Part shown: one piece after another, positions 52,475-64,000 of the stretch | How the letters are laid out: the number at the start of each line of letters is the position of its first letter | Position numbering within the stretch: position 1 is the first letter of the stretch | Assembly (NCBI RefSeq): GCF_001431525.1 | Contig: NZ_LDJH01000006.1 | Span: forward strand, 1-64,000 | Source of the DNA: Stenotrophomonas koreensis | GTDB taxonomy: Bacteria > Pseudomonadota > Gammaproteobacteria > Xanthomonadales > Xanthomonadaceae | Direction of reading: 5' to 3' | Length of the DNA stretch: 64,000 nucleotides | The notes under the pieces: model-generated | The model's input: the letters and a program-made list of their open reading frames with translations, nothing else | Databases searched by the model: none | Told to the model about the DNA's origin: nothing | Position numbers and translations under genes: made by a program

Positions 52475-53854
52475 ATGTTCGAGTCACTGACCCAGCGCCT
52501 TTCCGGCACCATCGAGCGCCTGCGCGGGCGTGGCCGTTTGACCGAGGAGAACATCCGCGAGGCCACCCGCGAAGTCCGCATCGCGCTGCTGGAGGCCGAT
52601 GTCGCGCTGCCGGTGGTCTCGGCCCTGATCGAGAAGATCAAGGTGCGTGCGGTCGGCCAGGAAGTGCTCAAGTCGCTGACCCCGGGCCAGGCCCTGATCA
52701 AGGTGGTGCGCGACGAGCTCACCGCAGTGATGGGCTCCACCGCCAGCGAGCTGAACCTGAATGTGCCGGCGCCGGCGGTGATCCTGATGGCCGGCCTGCA
52801 GGGTGCGGGCAAGACCACCACCACCGGCAAGCTCGCCAAGCTGCTCAAGGAGAAGCGCAAGAAGAAGGTGATGGTGGTTTCGGCCGACGTCTACCGTCCG
52901 GCCGCGATCGAGCAGCTCAAGACCCTGGCCGAGCAGGTCGGCGTGCTGTTCTTCCCGTCCGATGCCGGGCAGAACCCGGTGGACATCGTGCGCGCGGCCA
53001 TTGCCGATGCCAGGAAGTCCTTCGTCGACGTGCTGCTGGTCGATACCGCCGGCCGCCTGGCCATTGACGAAGCGATGATGGCCGAGATCAAGGCCCTGCA
53101 CGCGGCGGTCAACCCGGTCGAGACCCTGTTCGTGGTCGATGCGATGACCGGCCAGGACGCGGCCAACACCGCCAAGGCCTTCGGCGAGGCGCTGCCGCTG
53201 ACCGGCGTGGTGCTGACCAAGACCGACGGTGATGCCCGCGGCGGTGCAGCGCTTTCGGTGCGCTACATCACCGGCAAGCCGATCAAGTTCACCGGTACCG
53301 GCGAGAAGGTCGACGGGCTGGATGTGTTCCATCCCGAGCGCGTGGCCGGGCGCATCCTGGACATGGGCGATGTGCTCTCGCTGGTGGAGCAGGTCGAGCA
53401 GCAGGTCGACAAGGACAAGGCGCAGAAGCTGGCCGAGAAGGTCGCCAGTGGCAAGAAGTTCAACCTCAACGACATGCGCGACCAGCTTGAGCAGATGGAA
53501 AACATGGGCGGCATCGGCGGGTTGATGGACAAGCTGCCAGGCCTGGGCCAGATCCCGGAAAACCTCAAGGCCCAGGTCAGCCAGAGCCGCGAGGTGCCGC
53601 GCATGATCGCCATCATCAACTCGATGACCAAGAAGGAACGCCGCAACCCGGGCCTGCTCAACGGCTCGCGCCGTGCCCGCATCGCCCGTGGTGCCGGCGT
53701 CCAGCCGGCCGACGTCAACCGTCTGATGAAGCAGTACCTGCAGATGGAAAAGATGATGAGCAAGATGGCCGGCGGCGGCATGAAGGGCATGCTGCGTTCG
53801 ATGCGCGGGATGATGGGTGGCATGGGCATGAAGGGCGGGCTGCCGTTCCGTTGA
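52475..53854 (+). CDS. ffh: Signal recognition particle protein Ffh
   Basis: A 459-residue SRP54 GTPase that with 4.5S RNA targets membrane proteins to FtsY and the translocon. N domain 1-90, G domain with GLQGAGKTT (107-115), DTAGR, TKTDGD and a conserved GTGEKVDGL, and a Met-rich M domain from about 330 to the end ([21 protein letters not shown]). ATG 52475 gives the family start [10 protein letters not shown]. Upstream frame is open but non-family. The tail is Gly/Met repeats, as usual. Confidence 0.98.
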   Translation: MFESLTQRLSGTIERLRGRGRLTEENIREATREVRIALLEADVALPVVSALIEKIKVRAVGQEVLKSLTPGQALIKVVRDELTAVMGSTASELNLNVPAPAVILMAGLQGAGKTTTTGKLAKLLKEKRKKKVMVVSADVYRPAAIEQLKTLAEQVGVLFFPSDAGQNPVDIVRAAIADARKSFVDVLLVDTAGRLAIDEAMMAEIKALHAAVNPVETLFVVDAMTGQDAANTAKAFGEALPLTGVVLTKTDGDARGGAALSVRYITGKPIKFTGTGEKVDGLDVFHPERVAGRILDMGDVLSLVEQVEQQVDKDKAQKLAEKVASGKKFNLNDMRDQLEQMENMGGIGGLMDKLPGLGQIPENLKAQVSQSREVPRMIAIINSMTKKERRNPGLLNGSRRARIARGAGVQPADVNRLMKQYLQMEKMMSKMAGGGMKGMLRSMRGMMGGMGMKGGLPFR

Positions 53855-53907
53855 GTCAGCCCAGGGCGCTGGCCGGTGGCTGTTCAGCATCGGCCGCGGC
53901 GAAGGGC

Positions 53908-53936
53908 TTGGATTGGCCCGCAACGGCCGCTATAAT
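53908..53936 (+). promoter_or_regulatory. Sigma-70 type promoter of rpsP operon
   Basis: TTGGAT (53908-53913), 17-base spacer and TATAAT (53931-53936) lie 51 bases before rpsP. It should drive rpsP-rimM-trmD-rplS. Confidence 0.85.
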
Positions 53937-53987
53937 CGCCCGCTTACCGCGCCATCCTGGCGACTGGGTTACATAGGAAAACACACC

Positions 53988-54245
53988 ATGGTCAAGATTC
54001 GACTGACCCGCGGCGGCGCCAAGAAGCGTCCGTTCTACCACATCATCGTGACCGACGTCCGTAGCGCCCGTGACGGCCGCAACATCGAGCGCGTTGGTTT
54101 CTACAACCCGGTTGCCCAGGGCAACGAGCAGCGTGTGACGCTGGACCTGGCCCGTGTCGAGCATTGGGTCAAGAACGGCGCCCAGCTGACCGACAAGGTC
54201 CGCAACCTGGTCAAGGAAGCAGGCAAGGCCCAGGCCGCTGCCTGA
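53988..54245 (+). CDS. rpsP: 30S ribosomal protein S16
   Basis: An 85-residue S16 of the small subunit. Starts [19 protein letters not shown] and contains [13 protein letters not shown], both diagnostic. AGGAAA about eight bases before the ATG. First gene of the classical operon. Confidence 0.98.
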   Translation: MVKIRLTRGGAKKRPFYHIIVTDVRSARDGRNIERVGFYNPVAQGNEQRVTLDLARVEHWVKNGAQLTDKVRNLVKEAGKAQAAA

Positions 54246-54254
54246 TTCAACGAG

Positions 54255-54278
54255 GGGCCGCATCGCAAGATGCGGCCC
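54255..54278 (+). promoter_or_regulatory. Intercistronic hairpin between rpsP and rimM
   Basis: GGGCCGCATC (54255-54264) and 54269-54278 form a perfect 10-bp stem with a GCAA tetraloop (GNRA type), followed by only three Ts. It ends nine bases before the rimM ATG, and rimM has no Shine-Dalgarno sequence. It could be a weak terminator or attenuator, an mRNA stabiliser or a translation control element lowering rimM/trmD relative to rpsP. Confidence 0.65.
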
Positions 54279-54287
54279 TTTACACAT

Positions 54288-54806
54288 ATGACGAATAAAA
54301 ATTCAGAGCGCCGCATCCTGCTGGGCAGGGTTGTCGGCGCTTTTGGTGTCCGCGGCGAGATCAAGCTGGAATCGTGGACCGAGCCGCGTTCGGCGATCTT
54401 CAAGTACCAGCCGTGGATCCTGCGCAGCCCGGCGGGTGTGGAAACCGAGCTGAGCGGTGCGCGTGGCCGTGATACCGGCAAGCATCTGATCGCTACGTTT
54501 CCCGGCGTTGATGACCGCGACGTGGTCGAAGCCATGCGCGGCACCGAGATTTCGGTTGCACGCAGTGCGCTGCCGCCGCCACGTCCGGACGAGTTCTACT
54601 GGGTCGACCTGGAAGGCATGGACGTGTTCACCACCACTGGTATCGCGCTGGGAACGGTCTCGCACCTGTTCTCCACCGGCGCCAATGATGTCCTGGTGGT
54701 GCGCGGTGATCGCGAGCGGATGATCCCGTGGGTGCGTCCGGATTTCGTGGTCGATGTCGATTTTGACGCCAGCCGGATCACGGTGGACTGGGATCCGGAG
54801 TTCTGA
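54288..54806 (+). CDS. rimM: 16S rRNA processing protein RimM
   Basis: A 172-residue ribosome maturation factor that binds S19 and assists 30S head assembly. N-terminal domain ([21 protein letters not shown]) and PRC-barrel-like C-terminal domain ([30 protein letters not shown]). Its ATG 54288 lacks a Shine-Dalgarno sequence and follows an RNA hairpin. Followed by trmD after five bases. Confidence 0.96.
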   Translation: MTNKNSERRILLGRVVGAFGVRGEIKLESWTEPRSAIFKYQPWILRSPAGVETELSGARGRDTGKHLIATFPGVDDRDVVEAMRGTEISVARSALPPPRPDEFYWVDLEGMDVFTTTGIALGTVSHLFSTGANDVLVVRGDRERMIPWVRPDFVVDVDFDASRITVDWDPEF

Positions 54807-54811
54807 CCGCC

Positions 54812-55558
54812 GTGCGCATTGACGTCATCACCCTGTTTCCTGATTTCATCGCCCAGTCCGCCGCTCTGGGCGTGGTCGGGCGTGCCGCCGAGCGTGGCCT
54901 GGTCCAGGTGCATGGCTGGAACCCGCGCGATTACGCCGCCGGCAACTACCGCCGGGTGGATGACCGCCCGTTTGGGGGTGGCCCGGGCATGGTGATGCTG
55001 ATCGAGCCGTTGCTGGCGACGCTGGCAGCGGTCAAGGCAGCCGATCCGGCGCCGGCACGGGTGATCTACCTCTCGCCACAGGGCGCGCCGCTGACCCAGG
55101 CCAAGGTGCGTGAACTGGCGGCCCAGCCGCGGCTGCTGCTGCTGTGTGGCCGCTACGAGGGCATCGACGAGCGCTTCCTTGACGCGCATGTCGACGAGGA
55201 AATCTCGATCGGTGATTACATCCTGTCCGGCGGCGAGCTGGGCGCGGCGGTGATCATCGATGCGGTGACCCGGGTCCAGGAAGGGGCCCTGGGTGATGCG
55301 CTGTCGGCGGTGCAGGACAGCTTCGAGGGCGATGGCCTGCTGGACTGCCCGCATTACAGCCAGCCGGCCAGCCATCCATTGGGCGATGTGCCCGAGGTGC
55401 TGCGTTCGGGCAACCATGCCGCCATTGCCAGCTGGCGCCGCCAGCAGTCGCTGCTGCGCACGCGTCAGCGCCGGCCTGACCTGTTTGAACAGCACGACCT
55501 GTCCAAGGCTGACCGCAAGCTGCTGCAACAGGCCGACAGCGCGCAGGAAAAGCCCTAG
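54812..55558 (+). CDS. trmD: tRNA (guanine-37-N1)-methyltransferase TrmD
   Basis: A 248-residue SPOUT methyltransferase making m1G37 and preventing frameshifts. The GTG start at 54812 gives the family N-terminus RIDVITLFP. Landmarks: [29 protein letters not shown] (knot) and [17 protein letters not shown] helix-rich C-terminal domain follows. Standard length. Confidence 0.98.
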   Translation: MRIDVITLFPDFIAQSAALGVVGRAAERGLVQVHGWNPRDYAAGNYRRVDDRPFGGGPGMVMLIEPLLATLAAVKAADPAPARVIYLSPQGAPLTQAKVRELAAQPRLLLLCGRYEGIDERFLDAHVDEEISIGDYILSGGELGAAVIIDAVTRVQEGALGDALSAVQDSFEGDGLLDCPHYSQPASHPLGDVPEVLRSGNHAAIASWRRQQSLLRTRQRRPDLFEQHDLSKADRKLLQQADSAQEKP

Positions 55559-55723
55559 GCCAGTGGCATTGGCTGTTGCCTTTGGTTACACTATGCGACT
55601 TCTTGCCGCCTGTTGATCGCGCGGCAGGGGCATAACAACAAACGTGCAGCGCAATCCGGTGACTGCATGAGATCCACGCTGTCGATATCGACACACCCAC
55701 CCGAATAAACAATCGGTAGAGCC

Positions 55724-56131
55724 ATGAGCAAGCTGAACAAGTCCATCGTTGCGGAGTTTGAATCCGCCCAGATCACCCGCGAACTGCCGCAGTTCAGCCA
55801 GGGCGACACCGTCGTGGTGAACGTCAAGGTGAAGGAAGGCAACCGTGAGCGTATCCAGGCCTATGAAGGCGTGGTCATCGCCACCAAGAATGCCGGCCTG
55901 AACTCCTCGTTCACCGTGCGCAAGATCTCCCACGGTTACGGCGTGGAGCGCGTGTTCCAGACCCACAGCCCGGTCGTTGACTCGGTGGAAGTCAAGCGTC
56001 GCGGCAAGGTCCGTCAGGCCAAGCTGTACTACCTGCGTGGTCTGGAAGGCAAGGCTGCCCGCATCAAGGAAGATCTGGCCAAGGCCGCCCAGGCCAAGGC
56101 TGCCCGCCTGGCTGCTGCCAAGAGCGAGTAA
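55724..56131 (+). CDS. rplS: 50S ribosomal protein L19
   Basis: A 135-residue L19 at the subunit interface. Contains [23 protein letters not shown] and [15 protein letters not shown]. The last 25 residues are an Ala/Lys-rich helix. It is 165 bases after trmD, so it might have its own weak promoter; a terminator follows. Confidence 0.98.
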   Translation: MSKLNKSIVAEFESAQITRELPQFSQGDTVVVNVKVKEGNRERIQAYEGVVIATKNAGLNSSFTVRKISHGYGVERVFQTHSPVVDSVEVKRRGKVRQAKLYYLRGLEGKAARIKEDLAKAAQAKAARLAAAKSE

Positions 56132-56161
56132 TCAACCCGGCCGGCAACGGCAGGTTGAAAG

Positions 56162-56186
56162 GAAGGCCGCCGTCAAGGCGGCCTTC
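56162..56186 (+). terminator. Terminator after rplS
   Basis: GAAGGCCGCC (56162-56171) pairs with 56177-56186, loop of five, then a T-rich TGCTTTCT tail. Ends the rpsP operon. Confidence 0.8.
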
Positions 56187-56242
56187 TGCTTTCTGCGTAC
56201 CGGGTTTTCCAGCGCAAGCCGGTAGGCCGGGGAGGGCTGGCT

Positions 56243-57691
56243 TCAGCGTTCCGGGTCCGGGTCAGCCACCGGCGAAGGCGGCGTGGCCGGGACTTCGGCC
56301 GGGCTGGCGCCCACGGGCGCGTCTGCGGGCAGCATGTGTGCCCGGCGCCAGCGGCCCCAGCGGTAATAGGCCAATGACAGCAGCATCGCCAGCAGGGCGC
56401 TGACCGGGAAGCTCCACCAGATGGCATCGGCCCCGAGAACCGGCTGCAGCAGGTTGGCAAACGGTATGCGCACGCCCCACAGGGTCAAGGCCAGGATCAG
56501 CAGCGGCACCATGACCGCGCCGGTGGAGCGGACCACGCCGGAAACGACGAAATTCACCCCGAAGAACAGGAACGACCAGACCGCGATGTGGTTCAGGTGG
56601 CGGGCGATATCCAGTGCCGCGCTGGCACCGGGCAGGAACAGCGCCAGTGTCCAGCGGTCCAGCGCAATGATCGGTGCGATCAGTGCGCCAGTGAGCAGGA
56701 AGTTGAAGACCACCCCGTAGCGGGTGGTCGCCTCCACCCGTGACCACAGCCGTGCCCCCACGTTCTGGGCGGCCATGGTGGAGCAGGCCGCACCGATGGC
56801 CATCGCCGGCATCTGCACATAGGTCCACAGTTGCATCGAGGCGCCGTAGGCGGCGGCGGTATCGGTGCCATAGGCATTGACCATGCTCATCATCATGATC
56901 ATCGCCAGCGAGATCAGCACCATCTGCAGGCCCATCGGGATGCCTTTGACCAGCAGGGTGCGCAGGATCACCGCGCTGGGAATGAACAGGGCGATGTCGC
57001 GCCGGCCCAGCCACAGCACGTGGCGCTTGTGGCGCAGGTACAGCGCCATGGCCAGCAGGGCGATGGCCTGCGATACCAGGGTGGCCCAGGCCGAGCCGGC
57101 AATGCCCAGCGCCGGCAAAGGGCCAAGGCCGAAGATCAGCAGCGGGTTCAGCGCGATATCCAGCACGACGGCCAGCAGCAGGAAGCGCAGCGGTGTGCGC
57201 GCATCGCCGGCGCCGCGCAGGGCGGCACTGAAAAAAGCAAAGGCATACAGCAGCGGCATGGCCAGGAAGATCACCCGCAGGTAGGCATCGGCCAGCGGCA
57301 GCGAGGCAGCCGGGGTGTCCATCGCGCTCAGCAGCAGGTGCGAGGCGAACTGCCCGGCAATGGCGATCAGCACCGAGAGGCCGATGAAAAAACTGGCGGC
57401 GGTGCCCATCACCTGGCGTGCCTGGCCGATCTGTCGACCTCCCATTGCCTGGCCGATCAGGATGGTGGCGGCCATGCCGATGCCAAACACCGAGCCGATC
57501 AGGAAGAACATGATGGTATTGGCGTTGGCCGTGGCGGTCAGCGCGCTCTCGCCCAGGAAGCGCCCGACCCAGATTGCATTGACCGAGCCATTGAGCGACT
57601 GGGCGATGTTGCCGGCCAGGATGGGCAGGGCAAACAGCAGCAGCGAGGACCCGATCGGGCCGGTGGTCAGGTTGCGTTGGCTGGCGGCCAT
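56243..57691 (-). CDS. MATE family efflux transporter
   Basis: A 482-residue protein with about twelve membrane helices, MOP superfamily, MATE family. Typical segments are ALPILAGNIAQSLNGSVNAIWVGRFLG in helix 1-2, GQAMGGRQIGQARQVMGTA and ALRGAGDARTPLRFLLLAVVLDIALNPLLIFG. Probably exports cationic compounds using Na+ or H+. Start ATG 57691 precedes TTGPI, the usual cytoplasmic entry. The C-terminal 30 residues are Pro/Ala-rich and unlikely to be structured. Convergent with rplS. Confidence 0.9.
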   Translation of the reverse strand: MAASQRNLTTGPIGSSLLLFALPILAGNIAQSLNGSVNAIWVGRFLGESALTATANANTIMFFLIGSVFGIGMAATILIGQAMGGRQIGQARQVMGTAASFFIGLSVLIAIAGQFASHLLLSAMDTPAASLPLADAYLRVIFLAMPLLYAFAFFSAALRGAGDARTPLRFLLLAVVLDIALNPLLIFGLGPLPALGIAGSAWATLVSQAIALLAMALYLRHKRHVLWLGRRDIALFIPSAVILRTLLVKGIPMGLQMVLISLAMIMMMSMVNAYGTDTAAAYGASMQLWTYVQMPAMAIGAACSTMAAQNVGARLWSRVEATTRYGVVFNFLLTGALIAPIIALDRWTLALFLPGASAALDIARHLNHIAVWSFLFFGVNFVVSGVVRSTGAVMVPLLILALTLWGVRIPFANLLQPVLGADAIWWSFPVSALLAMLLSLAYYRWGRWRRAHMLPADAPVGASPAEVPATPPSPVADPDPER

Positions 57692-57826
57692 GGGTGCAGC
57701 GCTGGCAAGGGGATGCCCACCCTACCACTGCCCCGGCACGCTGGTGGATGCGGTGCCTTGAAGCGGGTCGGGGGCGGCCCTATTTTGAGCTCAGAGCCGG
57801 CGATGGCGCCGTAGCGGAGTGGAAAT

Positions 57827-58243
57827 TTGACGCAGCATCCTGAGCAGGCCCAGGCGGGTGCCGGTATCCGTCTGGATGTCTGGCTGTGGGCGGCACGGTT
57901 CTTCAAGACCCGCTCGCTGGCCAAGCAGGCCATTGAAACCGGCAAGGTCGAGGTAGCCGGGCAGCGTGCCAAGGCCTCGCGCAGTGTCCGCGTCGGCGAT
58001 GCGCTGCAGGTGAGCCGTGGCGAGGAGACCTTCCAGCTCCAGGTGCTGGGCCTGAGTGACAGCCGTGGCCCGGCGCCGGTGGCCCAGGCCCTGTATGCCG
58101 AGACGGAGGCCTCGCGCCAGGCGCGCGAAGCGGCGCGGGCGCAACGGCAGGTCATGCGTGACGGGTTCCGCCCGCCGGAGCAACGGCCGGACAAGCGCGC
58201 ACGGCGACTGATCCGCGCGCTGGGTGACTTGAACATGCTCTGA
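57827..58243 (+). CDS. hslR: S4-domain RNA-binding protein, Hsp15-like
   Basis: A 138-residue protein of the HslR/Hsp15 family that rescues 50S subunits carrying nascent chains. The S4 domain (about residues 13-75) has RLDVWLWAARFFKTRSLAKQAIETGKVEVAGQRAKASRSVRVGD. The C-terminus is Arg/Gln-rich (REAARAQRQVMRDGFRPPEQRPDKRARR). Start is TTG 57827, with GGAG about eight bases before. No ATG upstream fits. A 10-bp stem (58313-58322 with 58335-58344) follows and could be its terminator, though without a T-run. Confidence 0.9.
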   Translation: MTQHPEQAQAGAGIRLDVWLWAARFFKTRSLAKQAIETGKVEVAGQRAKASRSVRVGDALQVSRGEETFQLQVLGLSDSRGPAPVAQALYAETEASRQAREAARAQRQVMRDGFRPPEQRPDKRARRLIRALGDLNML

Positions 58244-58370
58244 GCCTGGCCATTGAGGTAGCGGCCCGCTGAAGGTGTAGGTGCTGCGCGGGCCCGAGGC
58301 AACCCGGAGAGACCTCAACACCAGCAGCCAGGCGGGTGTTGAGGGTGGACAGTGGCAGCCTGGCGTACGT

Positions 58371-58982
58371 TCAGCGCTTGCCGCTGCCGAGCAGGCCGCT
58401 GCCCAGCTTGATCAGGTCCGAAACGCCGAACTGGCCGTCACCGTCCTGATCGATGATCCTGCCCAGCAGGCCACCGCCGATGCCGCCGGCCTGCTGCACA
58501 TGCTGTTTTTCCTTGCCCAGGATCTGGCTCAGGCCGCCGGCGCTGGCCTGGCCACCGCTGCTGATCCGCTGGGCGATGAAGGCCATCACGATCGGGGCGA
58601 GGATTTTCAGCAGCTCGCTGGTCTTGCCCTGGCTCAAGCCGGTGGCCTGCGCCAGGCCTGCTTCGGCGCGGGCTTCGTTGCTGCCCAGGATATGGCCCAG
58701 GATACCGGCCCCGTTGGTGGCCTGCGGGCTTGCCGTCCCCCCGCCAAGCACGGCGCCGAGCACACTGCTGATGTCCAGGCCGCTGTGGTTGCTCTGCAGT
58801 GCGCCCAGCAAGGCTTCAGCACCCTGTGGTTTGGCCGCGTTGTTGCCCAGCGCGCCCATCAACAGCGGCAACGCCGCACTGATCGCGCCGGAGGCCTGCT
58901 GGCTGTCGATGCCCAGTTGCGCGGACAGCTGCTGCAGCGGTGCGCCCTGCAGCTGGGAGAGAAGATCGTCGGTCAGGCTCAT
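58371..58982 (-). CDS. DUF937 family protein with EF-hand-like C-terminal loop
   Basis: A 203-residue cytosolic protein of the DUF937 (YidB-like) family. N-terminal helices MSLTDDLLSQLQGAPLQQLSAQLGID, then NAAKPQGAEALLGAL and the repeated Ser/Gly-rich HILGSNEARAEAGLAQATGL. The end has DQDGDGQFGVSD (178-189), a classic EF-hand/dockerin-type calcium loop, followed by LIKLGSGLLG. Function unknown. Divergent start with no close operon partner. Confidence 0.83.
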   Translation of the reverse strand: MSLTDDLLSQLQGAPLQQLSAQLGIDSQQASGAISAALPLLMGALGNNAAKPQGAEALLGALQSNHSGLDISSVLGAVLGGGTASPQATNGAGILGHILGSNEARAEAGLAQATGLSQGKTSELLKILAPIVMAFIAQRISSGGQASAGGLSQILGKEKQHVQQAGGIGGGLLGRIIDQDGDGQFGVSDLIKLGSGLLGSGKR

Positions 58983-59103
58983 GGCAAGGCTCGTTGCAGT
59001 GGGTTGGCACTGATGGTAGCGCTACCGGCCGCTCATTGTCGGCAAGGTCTGCCCGGCAACCGGCCTCGGCACAGGAAGGCTTGGCTGCCGGGCAAAAACA
59101 ACA

Positions 59104-59125
59104 CCGCCCGCAATCAAGCGGGCGG
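59104..59125 (-). terminator. Terminator after the catalase gene
   Basis: CCGCCCGC (59104-59111) pairs with 59118-59125. On the minus strand a T-rich run (TGTTGTTTTTG) follows. It lies about 30 bases beyond the catalase stop. Confidence 0.75.
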
Positions 59126-59156
59126 GGCTGCAGCCAGGCACAGGGCTGGGTGGTGG

Positions 59157-60797
59157 TTACGGCTCGATGTCTTCGGCACCCGGGGTGGCAGCCGGGAAGT
59201 CATGGCCGGGATGGGCGGGCGGAGCGAACGGATCGACCTGCATGCCGGCCAGCTTCTGCAGCGCGGCGGCAATGCCGGCGCCGTAGGCCGGGTCGGCCTT
59301 GTTGCAGTTGTCGATGTGGCGCTGCTTGATGAAGTCCGGTGCATCGCCCAGGGCGCGGGCGGTGTTTTCGAACAGGCGCTGCTTCTGGGCATCGTTGTAG
59401 CTGCGGAACAGCGCGCCGGGCTGGGTGAAGTAATCGTTGTCGTCTTCGCGGAAATTCCAGAAGTCGGCATCACCACTGATCTTCAGTGCCGGCTCGCGGT
59501 ACTGCGGCTGTTCCTGCCACTGGCCGTAGCTGTTGGGCTCGTAGTGCGGCAGGCCGCCATAGTTGCCGTCGATGCGCATTGCGCCGTCGCGGTGATTGCT
59601 GTGCACCGGGCAGCGGGCAGCGTTGACCGGGATCTGGTGATGGTTCACACCCAGGCGGTAGCGCTGTGCGTCGGAGTAGGCGAACAGCCGCGCCTGCAGC
59701 ATCTTGTCCGGTGACACGCCGATGCCCGGTACCAGGTTGCTCGGTGCGAATGCCGATTGCTCCACATCCATGTACCAGTTGTCCGGATTGCGGTTGAGCT
59801 CGAACTGGCCGACTTCGATCAGCGGGTAATCGCTCTTGGGCCAGACCTTGGTCAGGTCGAAGGGATGGAAACGGTAAGTTTCCGCTTCCAGCTCCGGCAT
59901 GATCTGCACGTACATTTTCCACTTCGGGAACTCGCCGCGCTCGATGGCCTGGAACAGGTCACGGCCGTGGCTCTCGCGGTCCTTGCCGACCAGCACTTCG
60001 GCCTGGGCATCAGTGAGGCCTTCAATGCCCTGCTGGGAGAGGAAATGGAACTTGACCCAGAACCGCTCACCGTCGTGGTTGATGAAGCTGTAGGTGTGCG
60101 AGCCGAAGCCGTGCATGTGGCGGAAACTGCGCGGGATGCCGCGGTCGCTCATCACCACGGTGACCTGCATCAGCGCTTCCGGCAGCAGGGTCCAGAAGTC
60201 CCAGTTGTTGCGTGCGCTGCGCAGGTTGGTGTGCGGGTCGCGCTTGACCGCCTTGTTGAGGTCGCCGAACTTGCGCGGGTCGCGCAGGAAGAACACCGGG
60301 GTGTTGTTGCCGACCAGGTCCCAGTTGCCCTCCTCGGTGTAGAACTTCAGTGCGAAACCGCGGATGTCACGTTCGGCATCGGCCGCACCGCGCTCGCCGG
60401 CCACCGTGGTGAAGCGGGCGAACATCTCGGTTTTCTTGCCGACTTCACTGAAGATCCTGGCGCGGGTGTAACGGCTGATGTCACCGGTGACGGTGAAGGT
60501 GCCGAACGCGCCGGAACCCTTGGCGTGCATGCGTCGCTCGGGGATCACCTCACGGTTGAGGTTGGCCAGCTTTTCCAGCAGCCACACGTCTTCCATCAGC
60601 AGCGGGCCACGCGGGCCGGCGGTCTTGCTGTTCTGGTTGTCCACCACCGGGGCACCGAAGGCGGTGGTCATCGGGGTTACCGGGGCATCGCCATGGCGTT
60701 GGGCTGGCGTGGTCGAAAGGTCGCGCTGGGTCTGCGCGGCCTCAGCCGCGGACGGTGCGTGCTGGTACGGGCAGGTCGGCTTGCTGTCGTTGCTCAT
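59157..60797 (-). CDS. katA: Monofunctional heme catalase
   Basis: A 546-residue catalase. The active site is [14 protein letters not shown] (H91) and [11 protein letters not shown] (Asn); the proximal heme ligand Tyr is in [14 protein letters not shown]. It disproportionates hydrogen peroxide in the cytoplasm. The first 45 residues (Gln/Ala-rich) and the last 20 ([20 protein letters not shown]) are extra to the core. AGGAG six bases before the ATG. An OxyR-like half operator lies about 100 bases upstream. The clade name katA is a best guess among catalase genes. Confidence 0.94.
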   Translation of the reverse strand: MSNDSKPTCPYQHAPSAAEAAQTQRDLSTTPAQRHGDAPVTPMTTAFGAPVVDNQNSKTAGPRGPLLMEDVWLLEKLANLNREVIPERRMHAKGSGAFGTFTVTGDISRYTRARIFSEVGKKTEMFARFTTVAGERGAADAERDIRGFALKFYTEEGNWDLVGNNTPVFFLRDPRKFGDLNKAVKRDPHTNLRSARNNWDFWTLLPEALMQVTVVMSDRGIPRSFRHMHGFGSHTYSFINHDGERFWVKFHFLSQQGIEGLTDAQAEVLVGKDRESHGRDLFQAIERGEFPKWKMYVQIMPELEAETYRFHPFDLTKVWPKSDYPLIEVGQFELNRNPDNWYMDVEQSAFAPSNLVPGIGVSPDKMLQARLFAYSDAQRYRLGVNHHQIPVNAARCPVHSNHRDGAMRIDGNYGGLPHYEPNSYGQWQEQPQYREPALKISGDADFWNFREDDNDYFTQPGALFRSYNDAQKQRLFENTARALGDAPDFIKQRHIDNCNKADPAYGAGIAAALQKLAGMQVDPFAPPAHPGHDFPAATPGAEDIEP

Positions 60798-60826
60798 GGC
60801 GTGCTCCTGTAATCATCTGAATGGAA

Positions 60827-60842
60827 TAACAGATGTCTGTTA
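60827..60842. promoter_or_regulatory. Inverted repeat TAACAG-ATGT-CTGTTA in catalase leader
   Basis: A perfect 6-4-6 inverted repeat 30 bases before the catalase start. It could bind a regulator dimer or form an RNA stem in the leader. No matching factor can be named. Confidence 0.45.
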
Positions 60843-60897
60843 CAGGACTGTATCCCCTTGGCCGGTGGAAAGGCAGTTCAATGAATATGTCGGGGCA

Positions 60898-60912
60898 ATA
60901 GTTTTTGGCTAT
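60898..60912. promoter_or_regulatory. OxyR-like half operator ATAG-N7-CTAT
   Basis: ATAG (60898-60901), seven bases, CTAT (60909-60912) matches one half of the known OxyR consensus ATAG-N7-CTAT-N7-ATAG-N7-CTAT. The adjoining half-sites match poorly. Placed about 100 bases upstream of the catalase start, which suits activation of that gene. Confidence 0.6.
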
Positions 60913-60985
60913 CGGAACTGTTGCTGCCTACCGCCCTGGCCCCCGGGAGCGGGGCAGGACGGTGGCAATGGCATCGGCCGCAGCC

Positions 60986-63577
<2,592 letters not shown>

Positions 63578-63773
63578 CACTTTGTCGACGCAGGCCGCTG
63601 GCCTGCAGGGGCCGACCATTGTAGGGGAGGGGCCGGGAGCGGTGGCGATGGGCGCTGGAAGTGGCCGGGTAGCCTCCAGGAGCAGCAGGTGCACCGCAGC
63701 CGCTTGCCGCGTTGAGGCGACCTGCCCTGTAGTTGTCCACTGGCGCGGCAGGGGAGCGGCGGGTGCTGCAAAA

Positions 63774-63795
63774 ACGCCGCCCTTGCGGGCGGCGT
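63774..63795 (-). terminator. Terminator after betT-like gene
   Basis: ACGCCGCCC (63774-63782) pairs perfectly with 63787-63795. On the minus strand five Ts follow the stem. It lies 14 bases past the stop of the gene cut by the window end. Confidence 0.88.
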
Positions 63796-63809
63796 CTGTA
63801 CATCGGGGC

Positions 63810-64000
63810 TCAGCGCACGTGGTCCAGGAACTGGCGGTGGCGTTCGTACTGGTCCAGCACGTCGTGGATCAGCTGCACCCGCGGCCAGCCCATCACGTCG
63901 TAGTCCTGGCCGCCTTCGCGCAGGTAGACCTCGGCGCGATAGTGGCGGGTGCCCTCCTTGACCGGGCGCCGGGGGTCCTGCAGGGCGAAACTGGGAGGGT
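63810..64000 (-). CDS. betT: BCCT (BetT-like) choline/betaine transporter, C-terminal fragment
   Basis: Only the last 62 codons and the stop are in the window. The visible end reads [30 protein letters not shown] and then [22 protein letters not shown]. This resembles the cytoplasmic C-terminal osmosensing extension of BetT-type BCCT transporters, where YRAEV and DYDVMG...VxxDVLDQYExH are conserved. The transporter itself would lie beyond 64000, so the call needs the rest of the gene. Confidence 0.72.
   Translation of the reverse strand, partial: PPSFALQDPRRPVKEGTRHYRAEVYLREGGQDYDVMGWPRVQLIHDVLDQYERHRQFLDHVR

Overview
The window is GC-rich, densely coded gammaproteobacterial chromosome. Gene content and order (purM / DUF2066 protein / AI-2E transporter / hda; minCDE; rplU-rpmA-obgE; rpsT divergent from murJ-ribF-ileS-lspA-ispH; ffh; rpsP-rimM-trmD-rplS) and the protein sequences point to the Xanthomonadaceae, most likely a Stenotrophomonas- or Pseudoxanthomonas-like genus. 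That is inference from recognition, not from a search. There is no rRNA operon, prophage, insertion sequence, CRISPR array or other clear mobile DNA. Bases 1-69 are not genomic: on the minus strand they read as a degraded Illumina Nextera adapter plus index plus P5 end, so position 1 is a contig end and the truncation of purM there is technical. The window also ends inside a gene (betT-like). Layout: 0.1-5.1 kb, purM start, DUF2066 protein, AI-2E transporter and the DnaA regulator hda, facing the cell-wall recycling pair murU-amgK. 5.2-9.7 kb, M20 peptidase, ComEA-like protein, an 805-bp stretch without a supported gene (strong terminator, heptamer repeat), Bcr/CflA-type exporter and a small basic protein. 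9.8-14.9 kb (minus), M2 peptidase lipoprotein, a HEACH protein, minE-minD-minC and a GNAT acetyltransferase. 15-18.6 kb (plus), DesK/DesR-type two-component pair, SRPBCC protein, DUF423 protein. 18.7-22.9 kb (minus), a tight seven-gene operon led by an SPFH/band-7 membrane protein and preceded by twin TGATATCA palindromes; it includes two 59-residue genes (ribbon-helix-helix and DUF4177) that are easy to miss. 23-29.4 kb, purT, EEP-family lipoprotein, bpt, DUF2007-like protein, tesB, enoyl-CoA hydratase, PCu(A)C copper chaperone and a 4HBT thioesterase coupled to uvrA. 29.4-42.3 kb, uvrA, rplU-rpmA-obgE, rpsT, murJ, ribF-ileS-lspA-ispH and tRNA-Thr(CGT). 42.3-46.6 kb, cyoABCD bo3-type quinol oxidase without cyoE, with an upstream GCGAC/GTCGC palindrome. 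46.6-64 kb, YhhN protein, MHYT-GGDEF-EAL protein, radA, a small exported protein, a CcsA-type protein, ffh, rpsP-rimM-trmD-rplS, MATE exporter, Hsp15-like protein, DUF937 protein, katA-type catalase with an OxyR-like half operator, mutS and the 3' end of a BCCT transporter. Most of the window is core housekeeping: ribosome assembly and tRNA modification, isoleucyl-tRNA charging, lipid II flipping and lipoprotein maturation, cell-division site selection, DNA repair and respiration. Genes are linked by ATGA, GTGA, TGATG or TAATG stop-start overlaps, and units are bounded by many perfect-stem terminators. The parts least explained by known biology are the SPFH-led operon with its twin operator, the histidine-rich extensions on three subunits of the quinol oxidase, and the long non-coding stretch at 7.2-8.0 kb.
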